DNA of 64,000 bases from Clostridium hydrogenum (GCF_021432385.1 NZ_JAEACT010000002.1:434001-498000); one strand, 5' to 3'; positions 1-9,027 are shown, counted from the stretch's first letter. Numbers and translations: made by a program. The notes: generated from the sequence alone by a model not told the origin.

Positions 1-148
1 TGATATAGATACTAAGGATTTAAGGAAATCAACTTTCAAACCAAATAAACCAAATATTGCAAAAGGAAACTTTAATAATTATGAGCAAAGAAATTACGAT
101 TTTGATGATTTAGAAAAAAAATTATTAGGATGGGATAATAATGATTAA
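1..148 (+). CDS. DnaD-like replication initiation protein, C-terminal end (partial)
   Basis: An open frame enters from the left edge (first full codon at base 2) and ends at TAA 146-148. The last residues read YEQRNYDFDDLEKKLLG, the typical tail of DnaD/DnaB-type primosome proteins of Firmicutes, which load the replicative helicase with DnaC/DnaI. The frame overlaps the dnaC start by 8 nt, consistent with translational coupling. Only about 48 codons are visible, so the domain itself cannot be checked. Confidence 0.7.
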   Translation, partial: DIDTKDLRKSTFKPNKPNIAKGNFNNYEQRNYDFDDLEKKLLGWDNND

Positions 149-1127
149 AAAATATGCTGAAGAAATCGAAAAAATGTATTCTCGAATACGTGAAAAGGAA
201 GAAGCCGATTTAAAAACAAGAAAAGAAGAAATAAACACTAAACTACCAGCAGTAATATCCTTGGATAATAAAATAGGTAAGCTTTCAATAGAATTGTCTT
301 TAAGCATGTTTAAAGATATTAAACAAGATAGAGATACATACATTAAAACCTTAAAAAATCAAATTACAGAACTTAGAATAGAACGATCTGAAATGTTATC
401 CGCTAACGGTTACCCAATTGACTATTTAACTTTAAAATATAGATGTCCTAAATGTAAAGACACTGGTTACATAGGAACTCAAAAATGTTCCTGCTATAAA
501 AAGTATTTAATTAAATTTTACTATGATGATTCAGAGTTAAAATCTTTGTTAAAACTTAATAACTTTGATAACTTTGATATAAATTTTTATTCAACAAGAA
601 AAAATCCAACTGAACCAGAAAGTCCACGAAAAAATATTGAAAAAATTTTCGCTAAAGCCATTAATTTTGTAAGTAATTTTGATGCTTCTTCAGAAAACTT
701 CCTTTTTTATGGCAGCTCCGGAACAGGTAAAACTTTTTTATGCCAGTGTATTGCAAAAGATTTATTAGATAAAGGTCATCTTGTTATGTATAAAACCTCT
801 GACGATTTAATTCATTCTTTAAAAAAAATACGCTTTGATGGCGATTCAACATTAGAAGATTTAATTGTAAATTGTGATTTGCTTATTATTGATGATCTTG
901 GCACAGAACAAATAAATGATTTTTCTAAAACAGAGATTTTTAATTTATTAAACAAAAAAATTCTTCTAAATAAAAAAATGATTATTTCATCAAATTTAAC
1001 CTTGGAAGAGCTTTCTAGGATATATTCAGAAAGAATGACTTCACGACTATTTGGCGACTTTACCTTATGTAAATTTTATGGAGACGACATAAGGGTAAAG
1101 AAAAACTTAAACAGGATGAAAGACTAG
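141..1127 (+). CDS. dnaC: DnaC/DnaI-type helicase loader ATPase
   Basis: 328-aa AAA+ ATPase that loads the replicative helicase. The N-terminal half is coiled-coil-like, followed by a Cys cluster (CPKCKDTGYIGTQKCSC) resembling the zinc site of DnaI. Walker A is YGSSGTGKTF and Walker B is LLIIDDLGTE, followed by a sensor-type ISSNLT segment and a C-terminal ERMTSRLFGDF arginine motif, as in the IstB/DnaC family. It overlaps the upstream DnaD-like gene by 8 nt, a normal clostridial pair. The stop codon TAG is followed directly by palindromic element B1. Confidence 0.9.
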   Translation: MIKKYAEEIEKMYSRIREKEEADLKTRKEEINTKLPAVISLDNKIGKLSIELSLSMFKDIKQDRDTYIKTLKNQITELRIERSEMLSANGYPIDYLTLKYRCPKCKDTGYIGTQKCSCYKKYLIKFYYDDSELKSLLKLNNFDNFDINFYSTRKNPTEPESPRKNIEKIFAKAINFVSNFDASSENFLFYGSSGTGKTFLCQCIAKDLLDKGHLVMYKTSDDLIHSLKKIRFDGDSTLEDLIVNCDLLIIDDLGTEQINDFSKTEIFNLLNKKILLNKKMIISSNLTLEELSRIYSERMTSRLFGDFTLCKFYGDDIRVKKNLNRMKD

Positions 1128-1364
1128 GTGAAGCAATAATATTGAAGAGCCATTAAATAAAATTAATAAATCTAAGGGGTTAATTATTAAAATCCTAAGA
1201 GTTTTCAATAACTCGCTATTCGTTCAAACAATTGAAAACTCTAAGTCTTTTAACAATTAACCCCTAAGATTTATAAAATTTTATTTAAATCGTCTCTTCA
1301 ATACTATTGCTTCACCTAAACTGGTATTAAGGAAAAAATTCCTCCGTGCCTACGGAATTTTGTA
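1128..1364 (+). repeat. Palindromic element B, copy 1, with trailing hairpin
   Basis: A ~188-bp near-perfect inverted repeat (1128-1315) starts immediately after the dnaC stop. The outer arms are GTGAAGCAATAATATTGAAG and its complement CTTCAATACTATTGCTTCAC. The inner stem is GAGTTTTCAAT/ATTGAAAACTC around a ~20-nt loop. A short second hairpin (AATTCCTCCGTGCCTACGGAATT, positions about 1336-1359) follows and recurs beside copy 3. Copies 2 and 3 lie at 16530 and 53181. It could act as an mRNA 3' end or a small mobile palindrome. Confidence 0.85.
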
Positions 1365-1580
1365 ATAAAAAACACTTCAGATATTCACAATATAGCCTAT
1401 ATATTTTTTTAAATAATACTACAAAAATTAAGTTCATTCCACTGCTCTAATGCAAATTGTATATCGATAAACACCATGGAAGATTGAAATTACTAATACC
1501 AAATCCCTCCTGTTAAATTACAATTTTTATAGCAGAGTACAAGGAAGTATAATTTGCCTTTGGCTTCTTAACATTCTTTT
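1365..1580. other. Intergenic stretch without a gene
   Basis: No ORF with a ribosome binding site was seen. The stretch contains short degraded pieces that resemble repeat family C (around 1470-1505, GATAAACACC and TTGAAATTA) and family A tips (around 1535, GCAGAGTACAAGGAAG). It looks like a graveyard of the dispersed palindromes described elsewhere in the window. Confidence 0.4.
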
Positions 1581-1617
1581 TACAAAAAACAAAAATTCCT
1601 TAGAAAAATCTAAGGAA
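1581..1617 (-). terminator. Rho-independent terminator of the tRNA operon
   Basis: On the minus strand the stem TTCCTTAGA/TCTAAGGAA is followed by a T-rich run (TTTTTGTTTTTTG). It lies 3 nt past the CCA end of the last tRNA gene, so it terminates the eight-tRNA transcript. Confidence 0.85.
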
Positions 1618-1620
1618 CTT

Positions 1621-1696
<76 letters not shown>

Positions 1697-1710
1697 TTGA
1701 TATTTAATTA

Positions 1711-1787
1711 TGGCGACTTGGAAGGGGATCGAACCCTCGACCTCTGGCGTGACAGGCCAGCACTCTAACCAGCTGAGCTACCAAGCC
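1711..1787 (-). tRNA. tRNA-Asp (GTC), copy 2
   Basis: A 77-nt cloverleaf on the minus strand. The anticodon stem-loop CTGGC-CTGTCAC-GCCAG gives anticodon GTC. The acceptor stem GGCTTGG pairs with CCAAGTC, and CCA is encoded. Duplicate of 2052-2128. Confidence 0.95.
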
Positions 1788-1794
1788 ATAATTG

Positions 1795-1870
1795 TGGTGG
1801 GCATTACAGGGCTCGAACCTGTGACCCTCTGCTTGTAAGGCAGATGCTCTCCCAGCTGAGCTAAACGCCC
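1795..1870 (-). tRNA. tRNA-Val (TAC), copy 2
   Basis: A 76-nt cloverleaf on the minus strand. The anticodon stem-loop TCTGC-CTTACAA-GCAGA gives anticodon TAC. The acceptor stem GGGCGTT pairs with AATGCCC, and CCA is encoded. Duplicate of 2135-2210. Confidence 0.95.
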
Positions 1871-1881
1871 ACAATAAAATA

Positions 1882-1956
1882 TGGTGACCCGTACGGGACT
1901 CGAACCCATGATACCACCGTGAAAGGGTGGTGTCTTAACCGCTTGACCAACGGGCC
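1882..1956 (-). tRNA. tRNA-Glu (TTC), copy 2
   Basis: A 75-nt cloverleaf on the minus strand. The anticodon stem-loop CCACC-CTTTCAC-GGTGG gives anticodon TTC. The acceptor GGCCCGT pairs with ACGGGTC with one G-T pair, and CCA is encoded. Duplicate of 2223-2297. Confidence 0.95.
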
Positions 1957-1961
1957 ATATT

Positions 1962-2037
<76 letters not shown>

Positions 2038-2051
2038 ATAATATTTAATTT

Positions 2052-2128
2052 TGGCGACTTGGAAGGGGATCGAACCCTCGACCTCTGGCGTGACAGGCCA
2101 GCACTCTAACCAGCTGAGCTACCAAGCC
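2052..2128 (-). tRNA. tRNA-Asp (GTC), copy 1
   Basis: Same 77-nt gene as 1711-1787, with anticodon GTC and encoded CCA. Only the spacers flanking it differ by a few bases from the second cassette. Confidence 0.95.
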
Positions 2129-2134
2129 GCATTG

Positions 2135-2210
2135 TGGTGGGCATTACAGGGCTCGAACCTGTGACCCTCTGCTTGTAAGGCAGATGCTCTCCCAGCTGAG
2201 CTAAACGCCC
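2135..2210 (-). tRNA. tRNA-Val (TAC), copy 1
   Basis: Same 76-nt gene as 1795-1870, with anticodon TAC and encoded CCA. Confidence 0.95.
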
Positions 2211-2222
2211 ACAATGAAATAT

Positions 2223-2297
2223 TGGTGACCCGTACGGGACTCGAACCCATGATACCACCGTGAAAGGGTGGTGTCTTAACCGCTTGACCAACGGGCC
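2223..2297 (-). tRNA. tRNA-Glu (TTC), copy 1
   Basis: Same 75-nt gene as 1882-1956, with anticodon TTC and encoded CCA. It is the first gene of the operon, about 44 nt from the -10 box of the promoter at 2341-2369. Confidence 0.95.
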
Positions 2298-2340
2298 ATA
2301 TTCTTTTGTCGCTTGCGTGTCTCGCGCACCGACAAGTAAT

Positions 2341-2369
2341 ATAATACAAAAAAAATTATCATCTGTCAA
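2341..2369 (-). promoter_or_regulatory. Sigma-A promoter of the tRNA operon
   Basis: On the minus strand TTGACA (2369-2364) and TATTAT (2346-2341) are separated by exactly 17 nt. It is the best vegetative promoter match in the 2298-2648 gap. The rest of that gap is AT-rich spacer between the divergent tRNA operon and the GGDEF-EAL gene. Confidence 0.85.
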
Positions 2370-2648
2370 CACATTTTTTAATTTTTTTTTATTTTAATTT
2401 ATTAATTTTGTTTTAGGCGTCAATTTTATTAACCTTTATCACCTCCAAAACCGCTTAATTTCAGTAGTTACATAACACCTGTCTTTCTAGAAATTTATTT
2501 GCAAATCAAATCACTTACTCATCTATTTTATTTTATTATTTTACAAATAGCATCTTTTTATTACACTTTTTTATTTTTACTATTTTATATTTTGACCTTT
2601 TAGAATATTATATAAATATAGTACATATTTAGGGGGGATATCTTATAT

Positions 2649-4976
2649 ATGAATAAATCAATAAAATTATTATATGTGATTCTTTCATCAATATACATAG
2701 TACTTTTTTACTTATTTTTATTTTTTGAAAAATTAACTCATACATATGTCATAGCTATCCCAGATATTTTTCAAACTATAGCTTTAGCAATAACTGTATT
2801 CATACTAATAAAAACTTCTCAAAAGGTATCAGATTCAAGAAAATATTTCTGGATACTTTTATCAATTGGCTGCAGCTTATATTTTATTTCACAAATAGTT
2901 TGGGATTACCAAGAGATAATAGAAAAACATACTAATCCTATTTTTCAATATAGCTTATTTGGAGGCTTTTTGCATGGAATCTTCTACATATGTGCAGCCA
3001 TTCTTATAACTTATAAAAAAAGGGATATATATTGGCTTATTACTCTGATTATAGACATACTGACTGTTCTGTGCTTATTTACAGCTATTATACTAGTTTA
3101 TGCCATCATTCCACTATTCCGAAATTACAGTTTATTTTTACTTTTAGAATATACCGTTTATCCAATAGGCGATTTAATTGCTTTGATTGTGCTAGCAAGC
3201 CTTCTTCTATCTTTAAAAAAAGACGATATTGAAAAAAAACCTATTGCACTTATTTCTTTAGCCTTTTTTATATTATCTATAGCAAATTTAGTTTATTCTT
3301 TTTTGTCCATAAATAATAAATATTTTACTGGAAATTTAATTGACCCCTTGTGGGCTGCATGCTTTCTTATAATTGGATTATCTGGTATTGAGTACATGCA
3401 GTTAATTGATACAACAAAAAATTTTGCTAAAATAAGCAAGCATCAAAGTAACTATTCCATACGTTCAGTAAATATTATCCCTTTAGTGAGTCTAATAATA
3501 CTATTTATATTAAATTTATTAACTGAAGACAAAATTATACAAGCCTTTTTTGAAATAAGTACACTTTTGGTTATAGTCAGACATATTATCATAATTTTTC
3601 AAAATAAAAAACTAATATTAAGCCTTCAAGAACTTAATAGTAATTTAGAGTCAAAAGTATTTGAACGAACTAAAGCTCTTTCAAATATGGCTTTTCATGA
3701 CCAACTCACAGGACTTGCTAATAGAAGATTATTTGAGAACACTTTAAAAAGAATAATTTATTTTTCAAAAAGAAATAACAAGCAATTCGCTCTATTATTC
3801 TTAGATTTGGACAGATTTAAAATTATAAATGATACTCTAGGTCATGATGTAGGTGACACCTTACTTAAAGAAATTTCGATACGCTTAAACAAATGTTTAA
3901 ATCCAAATTGTTTCATTTCAAGGCAAGGTGGCGATGAATTTGCTATTGTAATTAAAGATATTGAATCAATAGATGAAGTCAATACAATTTCGAAAAAAAT
4001 ACTAAGCTATTTATCTAAACCAATATCACTTAACAATCATTTTACCTACATAACTTGCAGTATAGGTATTGCACTCTACCCTGTGCATGGCGATACCCTT
4101 GAAACTTTAATGAAACATGCTGATTTAGCTATGTATTCTTCAAAAGCTCTCGGTAAAAACACTTATGAATTTTACAATTTCAATATAGACAAATTAAATT
4201 CCAAGAAATTACTTGTGGAACAAGAACTTCGCCATGCAATAACTAATAATGAATTTAAATTATACTATCAGCCACAGATTTCTATGGAATCCGAGCAACT
4301 CATAGGTGCTGAAGCATTAATAAGGTGGATTCACCCTAAACATGGAATAATATCACCCGTTGATTTTATTCCAGTAGCAGAAGAAACAGGTTTAATAGAT
4401 ATCTTGGGGGCTTGGGTACTTGAAACTGCATGCAAACAAGTTAAAGACTGGCAAAATAAAGGACTTATGCCTTTTAAAATTGGAGTAAATGTTTCTCCTC
4501 ATCAATTTAAACAAGAAAATTTTGTAGAAACTGTATACAAAACTTTACAGAGTGCAGATTTATTGCCAGAATATCTTGACTTAGAAATTACAGAAACAAT
4601 AGCAATAGAAAATGAATTTGATGCAATAAAAAAATTAGAAGCTTTAAAAAAGTTAAATATTAAGATTTCTATTGATGATTTTGGAACTGGTTATTCTTCC
4701 TTAAGTTACCTAACAAAATTCCCCATTGATACTTTAAAGATTGATAAAAGTTTTGTCGAAAATATAGGTAAAGACTCCAATAGTAAAACTATTGTTTCAA
4801 GTATACTCGCAGTAAGTACTAACTTAAATATAGATGTTATTGCTGAAGGCGTAGAAACTAGAGAGCAGTGGGAATTTTTAAAGTCCCAAAATTGCCCCAA
4901 AATACAAGGTTACATATTTAGTCCCCCACTTCCAGCTAATGAATTTGAAAATTTACTAAAAGCTAATTCACTATGA
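2649..4976 (+). CDS. Membrane-bound GGDEF-EAL protein (c-di-GMP turnover)
   Basis: 775-aa protein. Residues 1 to about 330 form nine or ten hydrophobic segments, then a short helical linker leads into a GGDEF domain and an EAL domain. The cyclase signature is intact (RQGGDEF, GGDEF at residues 427-431). The phosphodiesterase motifs are also intact: EAL at 555-557, DDFGTGYSSL, KIDKSFV and AEGVET. Both activities are therefore possible, and which one dominates cannot be told from sequence. The N-terminal membrane part is probably a sensor with unknown ligand. The start follows a strong AGGGGGGAT ribosome binding site. It is a single-gene unit; no clear terminator was seen after it. Confidence 0.9.
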   Translation: MNKSIKLLYVILSSIYIVLFYLFLFFEKLTHTYVIAIPDIFQTIALAITVFILIKTSQKVSDSRKYFWILLSIGCSLYFISQIVWDYQEIIEKHTNPIFQYSLFGGFLHGIFYICAAILITYKKRDIYWLITLIIDILTVLCLFTAIILVYAIIPLFRNYSLFLLLEYTVYPIGDLIALIVLASLLLSLKKDDIEKKPIALISLAFFILSIANLVYSFLSINNKYFTGNLIDPLWAACFLIIGLSGIEYMQLIDTTKNFAKISKHQSNYSIRSVNIIPLVSLIILFILNLLTEDKIIQAFFEISTLLVIVRHIIIIFQNKKLILSLQELNSNLESKVFERTKALSNMAFHDQLTGLANRRLFENTLKRIIYFSKRNNKQFALLFLDLDRFKIINDTLGHDVGDTLLKEISIRLNKCLNPNCFISRQGGDEFAIVIKDIESIDEVNTISKKILSYLSKPISLNNHFTYITCSIGIALYPVHGDTLETLMKHADLAMYSSKALGKNTYEFYNFNIDKLNSKKLLVEQELRHAITNNEFKLYYQPQISMESEQLIGAEALIRWIHPKHGIISPVDFIPVAEETGLIDILGAWVLETACKQVKDWQNKGLMPFKIGVNVSPHQFKQENFVETVYKTLQSADLLPEYLDLEITETIAIENEFDAIKKLEALKKLNIKISIDDFGTGYSSLSYLTKFPIDTLKIDKSFVENIGKDSNSKTIVSSILAVSTNLNIDVIAEGVETREQWEFLKSQNCPKIQGYIFSPPLPANEFENLLKANSL

Positions 4977-5100
4977 TTAAAATGTAAAAAAAAATTAAAA
5001 ATTTTATTAAGTTGGCTTAAATACTATGTTTTAGCTTCTGCTAACGTTTTCTTTACAATTATCTCCTAGTGCAAAATTAGTTGAATTGTGTTATTTTTAT

Positions 5101-5114
5101 ACTGACCAGTAAGT
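5101..5114. promoter_or_regulatory. Possible TetR-type operator before the YhgE gene
   Basis: ACTGACCAGTAAGT is an imperfect 14-bp dyad (10 of 14 positions symmetric) resembling operators of TetR-family repressors. It lies 35 nt before the start codon of the YhgE/Pip gene. YhgE/Pip genes are often paired with TetR regulators, but no tetR gene is nearby, so this is only a candidate. Confidence 0.35.
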
Positions 5115-5148
5115 ACAAAAATAAAAAAAGAAAGAGAGGAGGAATTTT

Positions 5149-7338
5149 ATGGAGTTAAATAATCCAAAATTCAATAAAAGTTTCTTATGGAAGATTATCG
5201 CCATAGTTACTTTCGCAATCATGTTTATTCCTATGATGTATTCACTTTTCTATTTAGGAGCCTTTTGGGATCCATATGGAAGTTTAAAAAAGGTACCTGT
5301 AGCATTTGTTAATCTTGATGAATCTTATAATAAGGATGGCAAAAGTTATACGTACGGAAAAGATTTAGAGAACAAACTCAAAGATAATGATTCATTTAAA
5401 TGGGAATTTGTAAGTTACAATAAAGCTAAAGACGGTGTAGATAGTACATCTTATTATGCTATGATAGTAGTCCCTAAAGATTTTTCTAAAAAGCTAGCCA
5501 ATTCAACAAGTGGTGATTTTCAAAAACCACAAATAATATATAGAGCTAACAAGGGAAGAAACTTCATATTCTCTCAACTTTCACTAAAGGGTGCTGAAAG
5601 CATTCAAAACCAACTAACAAATAACATCTCAAAAGAAACTTCAAAGGTTTTAGTTGATAAATTATATGATGTGAAGGATTCCTTAAAAGATGCTAGTGAT
5701 GCACAAAATAAAATTCAAGATGGAACTCAAAAGTTATTAGACGGAAGTGGAACACTCTCTACAGGTATAGGCGCTGCTTATGATGGTGCTGGAAAGCTTA
5801 AAACCGGATTAGACACTGCTGCAACAGGTTCATCTCAACTTCAAAATGGTTTAAGCCAACTTGTTGATGGACAAAAGCAAATAGTTGATGGTACTGGAAC
5901 TTTAATAGGTGGGTTAAACACCTTTAAAGTAAGTCTTTCATCAGGTGGAAGTAGCATGAACCAATTGGTTTCTGGTGCGCAGTCTACAGATGATAGTATG
6001 AACACTCTTGCAGCTTCACTTACCAATAATGCAAAACCTTTTAAAGACAACATGGATAAAGCCGCTAATGGAATTACTCAAGTTGCAGATTTAGTTACTG
6101 CTGCTAATACTTACATGACTCAAGCAACAGCAGATTTAAAAGCAGGCGATACAGGAAAAGCTTCTGATGATATGGCTACAGCACAGCATTACCTTAGTGT
6201 GATACAAGAACAGGATATAAAAACAAATATAGCTAAGCCATTAAGCGAAAGCGATACTGCTCTCGACCAATATGCTCAAAAAGCATCAGCCTTAAGAGCT
6301 AAGGGAACTGCACCAGTTGCAGCTGGCGTTAAGCAAGCAGCAAACACAGTTAGCCAAACTCAAGCTGCTGCAGCAAGTGGTGTTGATAAGTTACTTGCAG
6401 GTGCAACTACTCTTCAAGCTGGAAGTTCTAAAGTTTACAACGGATTAACTTCAGCATATACTGGAAGCACTTCACTTACAAGTGGTTTAGGAACAGCAGC
6501 TTCAAGCACAGGAACACTAGCAAATGGCCTTGGGCAATTAAACGATGGAGCTAAAACTTTAAACACTAGCCTTGGAACTTTAAATGATGGAACTACAAAA
6601 TTAAAAACTGGACTAAATGATGGATATACAAAGCTTAATGACAACTTAAAATTTACTTCAACAGCAATGTCAAACTTTGTTTCTGATCCAGTTAAATTAA
6701 GTGATCAATCTATAAATAATGTTAAAAAATACGGTGAAGGACTTGCTCCTTACTTTATTTCACTTTCATTATGGTTAGGCGCAATGTTTATAAACCTTGT
6801 TTTAACTTTAATCGATAAATTAAAGTTAACTGAAAGCAAATTCTTTAACAGCTTCATTGGAAAATTTATAACTGGAGTAATTTTAGTAACAGTACAAGCT
6901 ACAATATTAGCATTTTCATTAAGCGCTGGTTTAGGCTTAGATGCTGTAAAATTACCTTACTTGTATCTAAATAATATATTTACTTCTATAGTTTTCTTTA
7001 GTGTAATGTACGGCTTATCATCAGGCTTTGGAGTTATGGCAACACCTATTTCCTTTGTTCTATTGATATTACAATTATCCGCATGCGGTGGTACATTCCC
7101 TATAGAAACAGCACCAACCTTCTATAGAGTAGTTGGAGAATTTATACCTATGACTTACACTGTTAGAGTAGTGAGAATGATACTTAGTGGAATAAACCAC
7201 TCTGATTTGATGCACAACATCTCAATACTATTAACATTTATGTTTGTCTTCCTTATAGGCGGTTTCTTAATACAAGCCTTTAGAAATAAAATTAAAGGTC
7301 AACTTGCTTCTAAGGAATCTGAAGAAAGCGTAGCATAA
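5149..7338 (+). CDS. YhgE/Pip family membrane protein (ABC-2 type)
   Basis: 729-aa protein with one N-terminal membrane segment (residues about 13-35), a ~500-residue extracellular region and five or six C-terminal membrane segments (from about residue 535). The extracellular part has Leu-x-x-Gly repeats (LLDGSGTL, LQNGLSQL, LVDGQKQI, LTSGLGTA, LNDGAKTL) typical of the YhgE/Pip family. Family members are phage-infection or membrane-stress proteins and export components; the function here is unknown. A strong AGAGAGGAGG site precedes the ATG. The gene stands alone and ends at a clear terminator. Confidence 0.85.
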   Translation: MELNNPKFNKSFLWKIIAIVTFAIMFIPMMYSLFYLGAFWDPYGSLKKVPVAFVNLDESYNKDGKSYTYGKDLENKLKDNDSFKWEFVSYNKAKDGVDSTSYYAMIVVPKDFSKKLANSTSGDFQKPQIIYRANKGRNFIFSQLSLKGAESIQNQLTNNISKETSKVLVDKLYDVKDSLKDASDAQNKIQDGTQKLLDGSGTLSTGIGAAYDGAGKLKTGLDTAATGSSQLQNGLSQLVDGQKQIVDGTGTLIGGLNTFKVSLSSGGSSMNQLVSGAQSTDDSMNTLAASLTNNAKPFKDNMDKAANGITQVADLVTAANTYMTQATADLKAGDTGKASDDMATAQHYLSVIQEQDIKTNIAKPLSESDTALDQYAQKASALRAKGTAPVAAGVKQAANTVSQTQAAAASGVDKLLAGATTLQAGSSKVYNGLTSAYTGSTSLTSGLGTAASSTGTLANGLGQLNDGAKTLNTSLGTLNDGTTKLKTGLNDGYTKLNDNLKFTSTAMSNFVSDPVKLSDQSINNVKKYGEGLAPYFISLSLWLGAMFINLVLTLIDKLKLTESKFFNSFIGKFITGVILVTVQATILAFSLSAGLGLDAVKLPYLYLNNIFTSIVFFSVMYGLSSGFGVMATPISFVLLILQLSACGGTFPIETAPTFYRVVGEFIPMTYTVRVVRMILSGINHSDLMHNISILLTFMFVFLIGGFLIQAFRNKIKGQLASKESEESVA

Positions 7339-7343
7339 TTTAT

Positions 7344-7385
7344 AAAAAAGACTGGAGAGATAGCACTGCTCTCCAGTCTTTTTTA
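7344..7385 (+). terminator. Rho-independent terminator after the YhgE gene
   Basis: Stem AAGACTGGAGAG/CTCTCCAGTCTT with a 9-nt loop followed by a T6 run, six nt after the YhgE stop codon. The A-tract on the other side makes it potentially bidirectional. Confidence 0.92.
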
Positions 7386-7424
7386 TTTTCACGTCTTTTA
7401 ATACTTGAGATTATTACAATTTAA

Positions 7425-7644
7425 CACAGAGTACGGAGTACAGAGCACAGAGTACAACGAAGGAGGATTTTTCTCCGTTAGCACTACGAAAAATCTGAAA
7501 ACTTATTTTTTTATTGCTGCGCAATCGCGCCATCAATGGCGCTCAGCGAAGCTGACACCATTTTAGTTTAAGATTTACCTGAGAAAATCGAAAGGTAAAT
7601 TATCATTCTTTGTACTCTGTACTTTGTACTTTGTACTCTGAGTT
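7425..7644. repeat. Palindromic repeat A, copy 1
   Basis: ~220-bp multi-hairpin element. The tips are quasi-tandem GAGTACGGAGTACAGAG on the left and GTACTCTGTACTTTGTAC on the right. Inside are four small hairpins, including GGCGCTCAGCGAAGCTGACACC and a GATTTACCT/AGGTAAATT pair. The outer flanks (ATTACAATTTAA and TTAAATTGTAAT) extend the inverted repeat. No ORF with coding character is inside. The remaining part of the 7390-7790 gap holds a family C hairpin at 7673-7717. Confidence 0.85.
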
Positions 7645-7672
7645 AAATTGTAATTTGTCAGGATAAACTTGG

Positions 7673-7717
7673 AACTTGCAATTTTCAAGTTTCAAGCAGT
7701 TTATCTCTGCCTATAGC
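7673..7717. repeat. Short family C hairpin
   Basis: GATAAACTTGGAACTTG pairs with CAAGTTTCAAGCAGTTTATC around a short loop. The tips (GATAAAC and GTTTATC) match the ends of the longer family C elements at 20198, 23155 and 50212, but the central GCCGT-type stem is missing. Confidence 0.6.
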
Positions 7718-7791
7718 TTTATTCTCAGTTTTGCTGTAAAATATAATAACATTAAACTGGCTTTATATAATTATAGTAGGGAGCGATATAA

Positions 7792-9027
7792 ATGAAAGTC
7801 ATAATAATTGGTGGTGGTGCAGCTGGAATAATGGCAGCTATATCGGCTAAAGATTCCGGCCATGATGTCAGTATACTTGAAAGAAATGACAGAATAGGCA
7901 AAAAAATTTTAATGACTGGTAATGGCAGATGTAATATAACAAACAACAATGTAAATGAAACTAGATATCACAGTGATAATAAGAACTTTTTTGATTTTGC
8001 TTTAAATACCTTTAGCAAAGATGATACTATAAATTTTTTTAATATGCTAGGGCTTCCTCTAGAAACACTTGATGGTGGCAAAATGTATCCTATGTCACTT
8101 CAAGCATCTTCTGTACTTGATATTCTCAGACTTGCACTTGAAGACAGAGGAATACCTATATATACAGATTCAAAAGTAATTAAAATTAAAAAAGAAAAAA
8201 ATGTCTTTAAGCTTATATGCTCAAATGATGATATATATGAATGTGATAAGGTTATTTTAGCTTCTGGAGGAAAGTCAGCCCCTAAAAGTGGTTCTGATGG
8301 TCTAGGTCTATCCATAGCCTCTGATTTAGGTCACAGCATAATAAATCCATTTCCTGCTCTTGTTCAGCTTAAATTAAACCATAAAAGCCTTAAAGCATTA
8401 TCCGGTATAAGATTTGATGCAAATACTAAAATTTTAGTTGATAACAAAGTAAAGAGAACTGAATTTGGCGAAATTTTATTTACAGATTACGGTATATCAG
8501 GTCCTCCTATACTACAACTAAGCAGAATAGCTTCTTTAAATACTGCATCAAAGAAAAATGTTAACCTTGAAATAGATATACTTCCAAATATCAAGGATTG
8601 TGACGTAATTGAATTTTTTGAAAATCACTTTGGAGCATTTAGCTATAGGAGTGTATTTGATTCACTTATTGGTATAATACATAAAAAAATCATACCAGTA
8701 ATTTTAAAAGAAGCAGGAATACTAGATATTCATAAACCATGTTACGAACTAGCTTGGAATGAAAAAAATAATTTGTTTAAATTACTAAAGGAATGGAATT
8801 TTGAAGTAATTGGTACAAATTCCTTTGACAACTCACAGGTCACAGCAGGTGGCGTAAATACAAAGGAAATCAACGAAAAAACATTTGAATCTAAATTAGT
8901 TCCAGGTTTATATTTTTGCGGTGAGATTCTAGATGTTGATGGAGACTGCGGCGGATTTAATCTTCAATGGGCATGGAGCTCTGGCTATATAGCGGGACAA
9001 TTAAAGCAGAGTACAGATTACAGATGA
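7792..9027 (+). CDS. BaiN/HI0933-family NAD(P)/FAD-dependent oxidoreductase
   Basis: 411-aa flavoprotein. The N-terminal dinucleotide motif is IIGGGAAGIMAA (residues about 4-15), and the C-terminal FAD motif is GLYFCGEILDVDGDCGGFN. The GNGRCNITN segment near residue 45 and the VTAGGV segment are hallmarks of the HI0933/YhiN/BaiN family, which reduces C=C bonds in some members. The substrate here is unknown. The start is set by GTAGGGAGCG before ATG. The last codons (QSTDYR and stop) are encoded by the tip of repeat A copy 2, so the natural C-terminus may have been replaced. Confidence 0.85.
   Translation: MKVIIIGGGAAGIMAAISAKDSGHDVSILERNDRIGKKILMTGNGRCNITNNNVNETRYHSDNKNFFDFALNTFSKDDTINFFNMLGLPLETLDGGKMYPMSLQASSVLDILRLALEDRGIPIYTDSKVIKIKKEKNVFKLICSNDDIYECDKVILASGGKSAPKSGSDGLGLSIASDLGHSIINPFPALVQLKLNHKSLKALSGIRFDANTKILVDNKVKRTEFGEILFTDYGISGPPILQLSRIASLNTASKKNVNLEIDILPNIKDCDVIEFFENHFGAFSYRSVFDSLIGIIHKKIIPVILKEAGILDIHKPCYELAWNEKNNLFKLLKEWNFEVIGTNSFDNSQVTAGGVNTKEINEKTFESKLVPGLYFCGEILDVDGDCGGFNLQWAWSSGYIAGQLKQSTDYR

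Noticed and set aside
2106..2372. Open frames on the minus strand across tRNA genes
   Set aside because: They overlap perfect tRNA cloverleaves and their promoter, and have no ribosome binding site.
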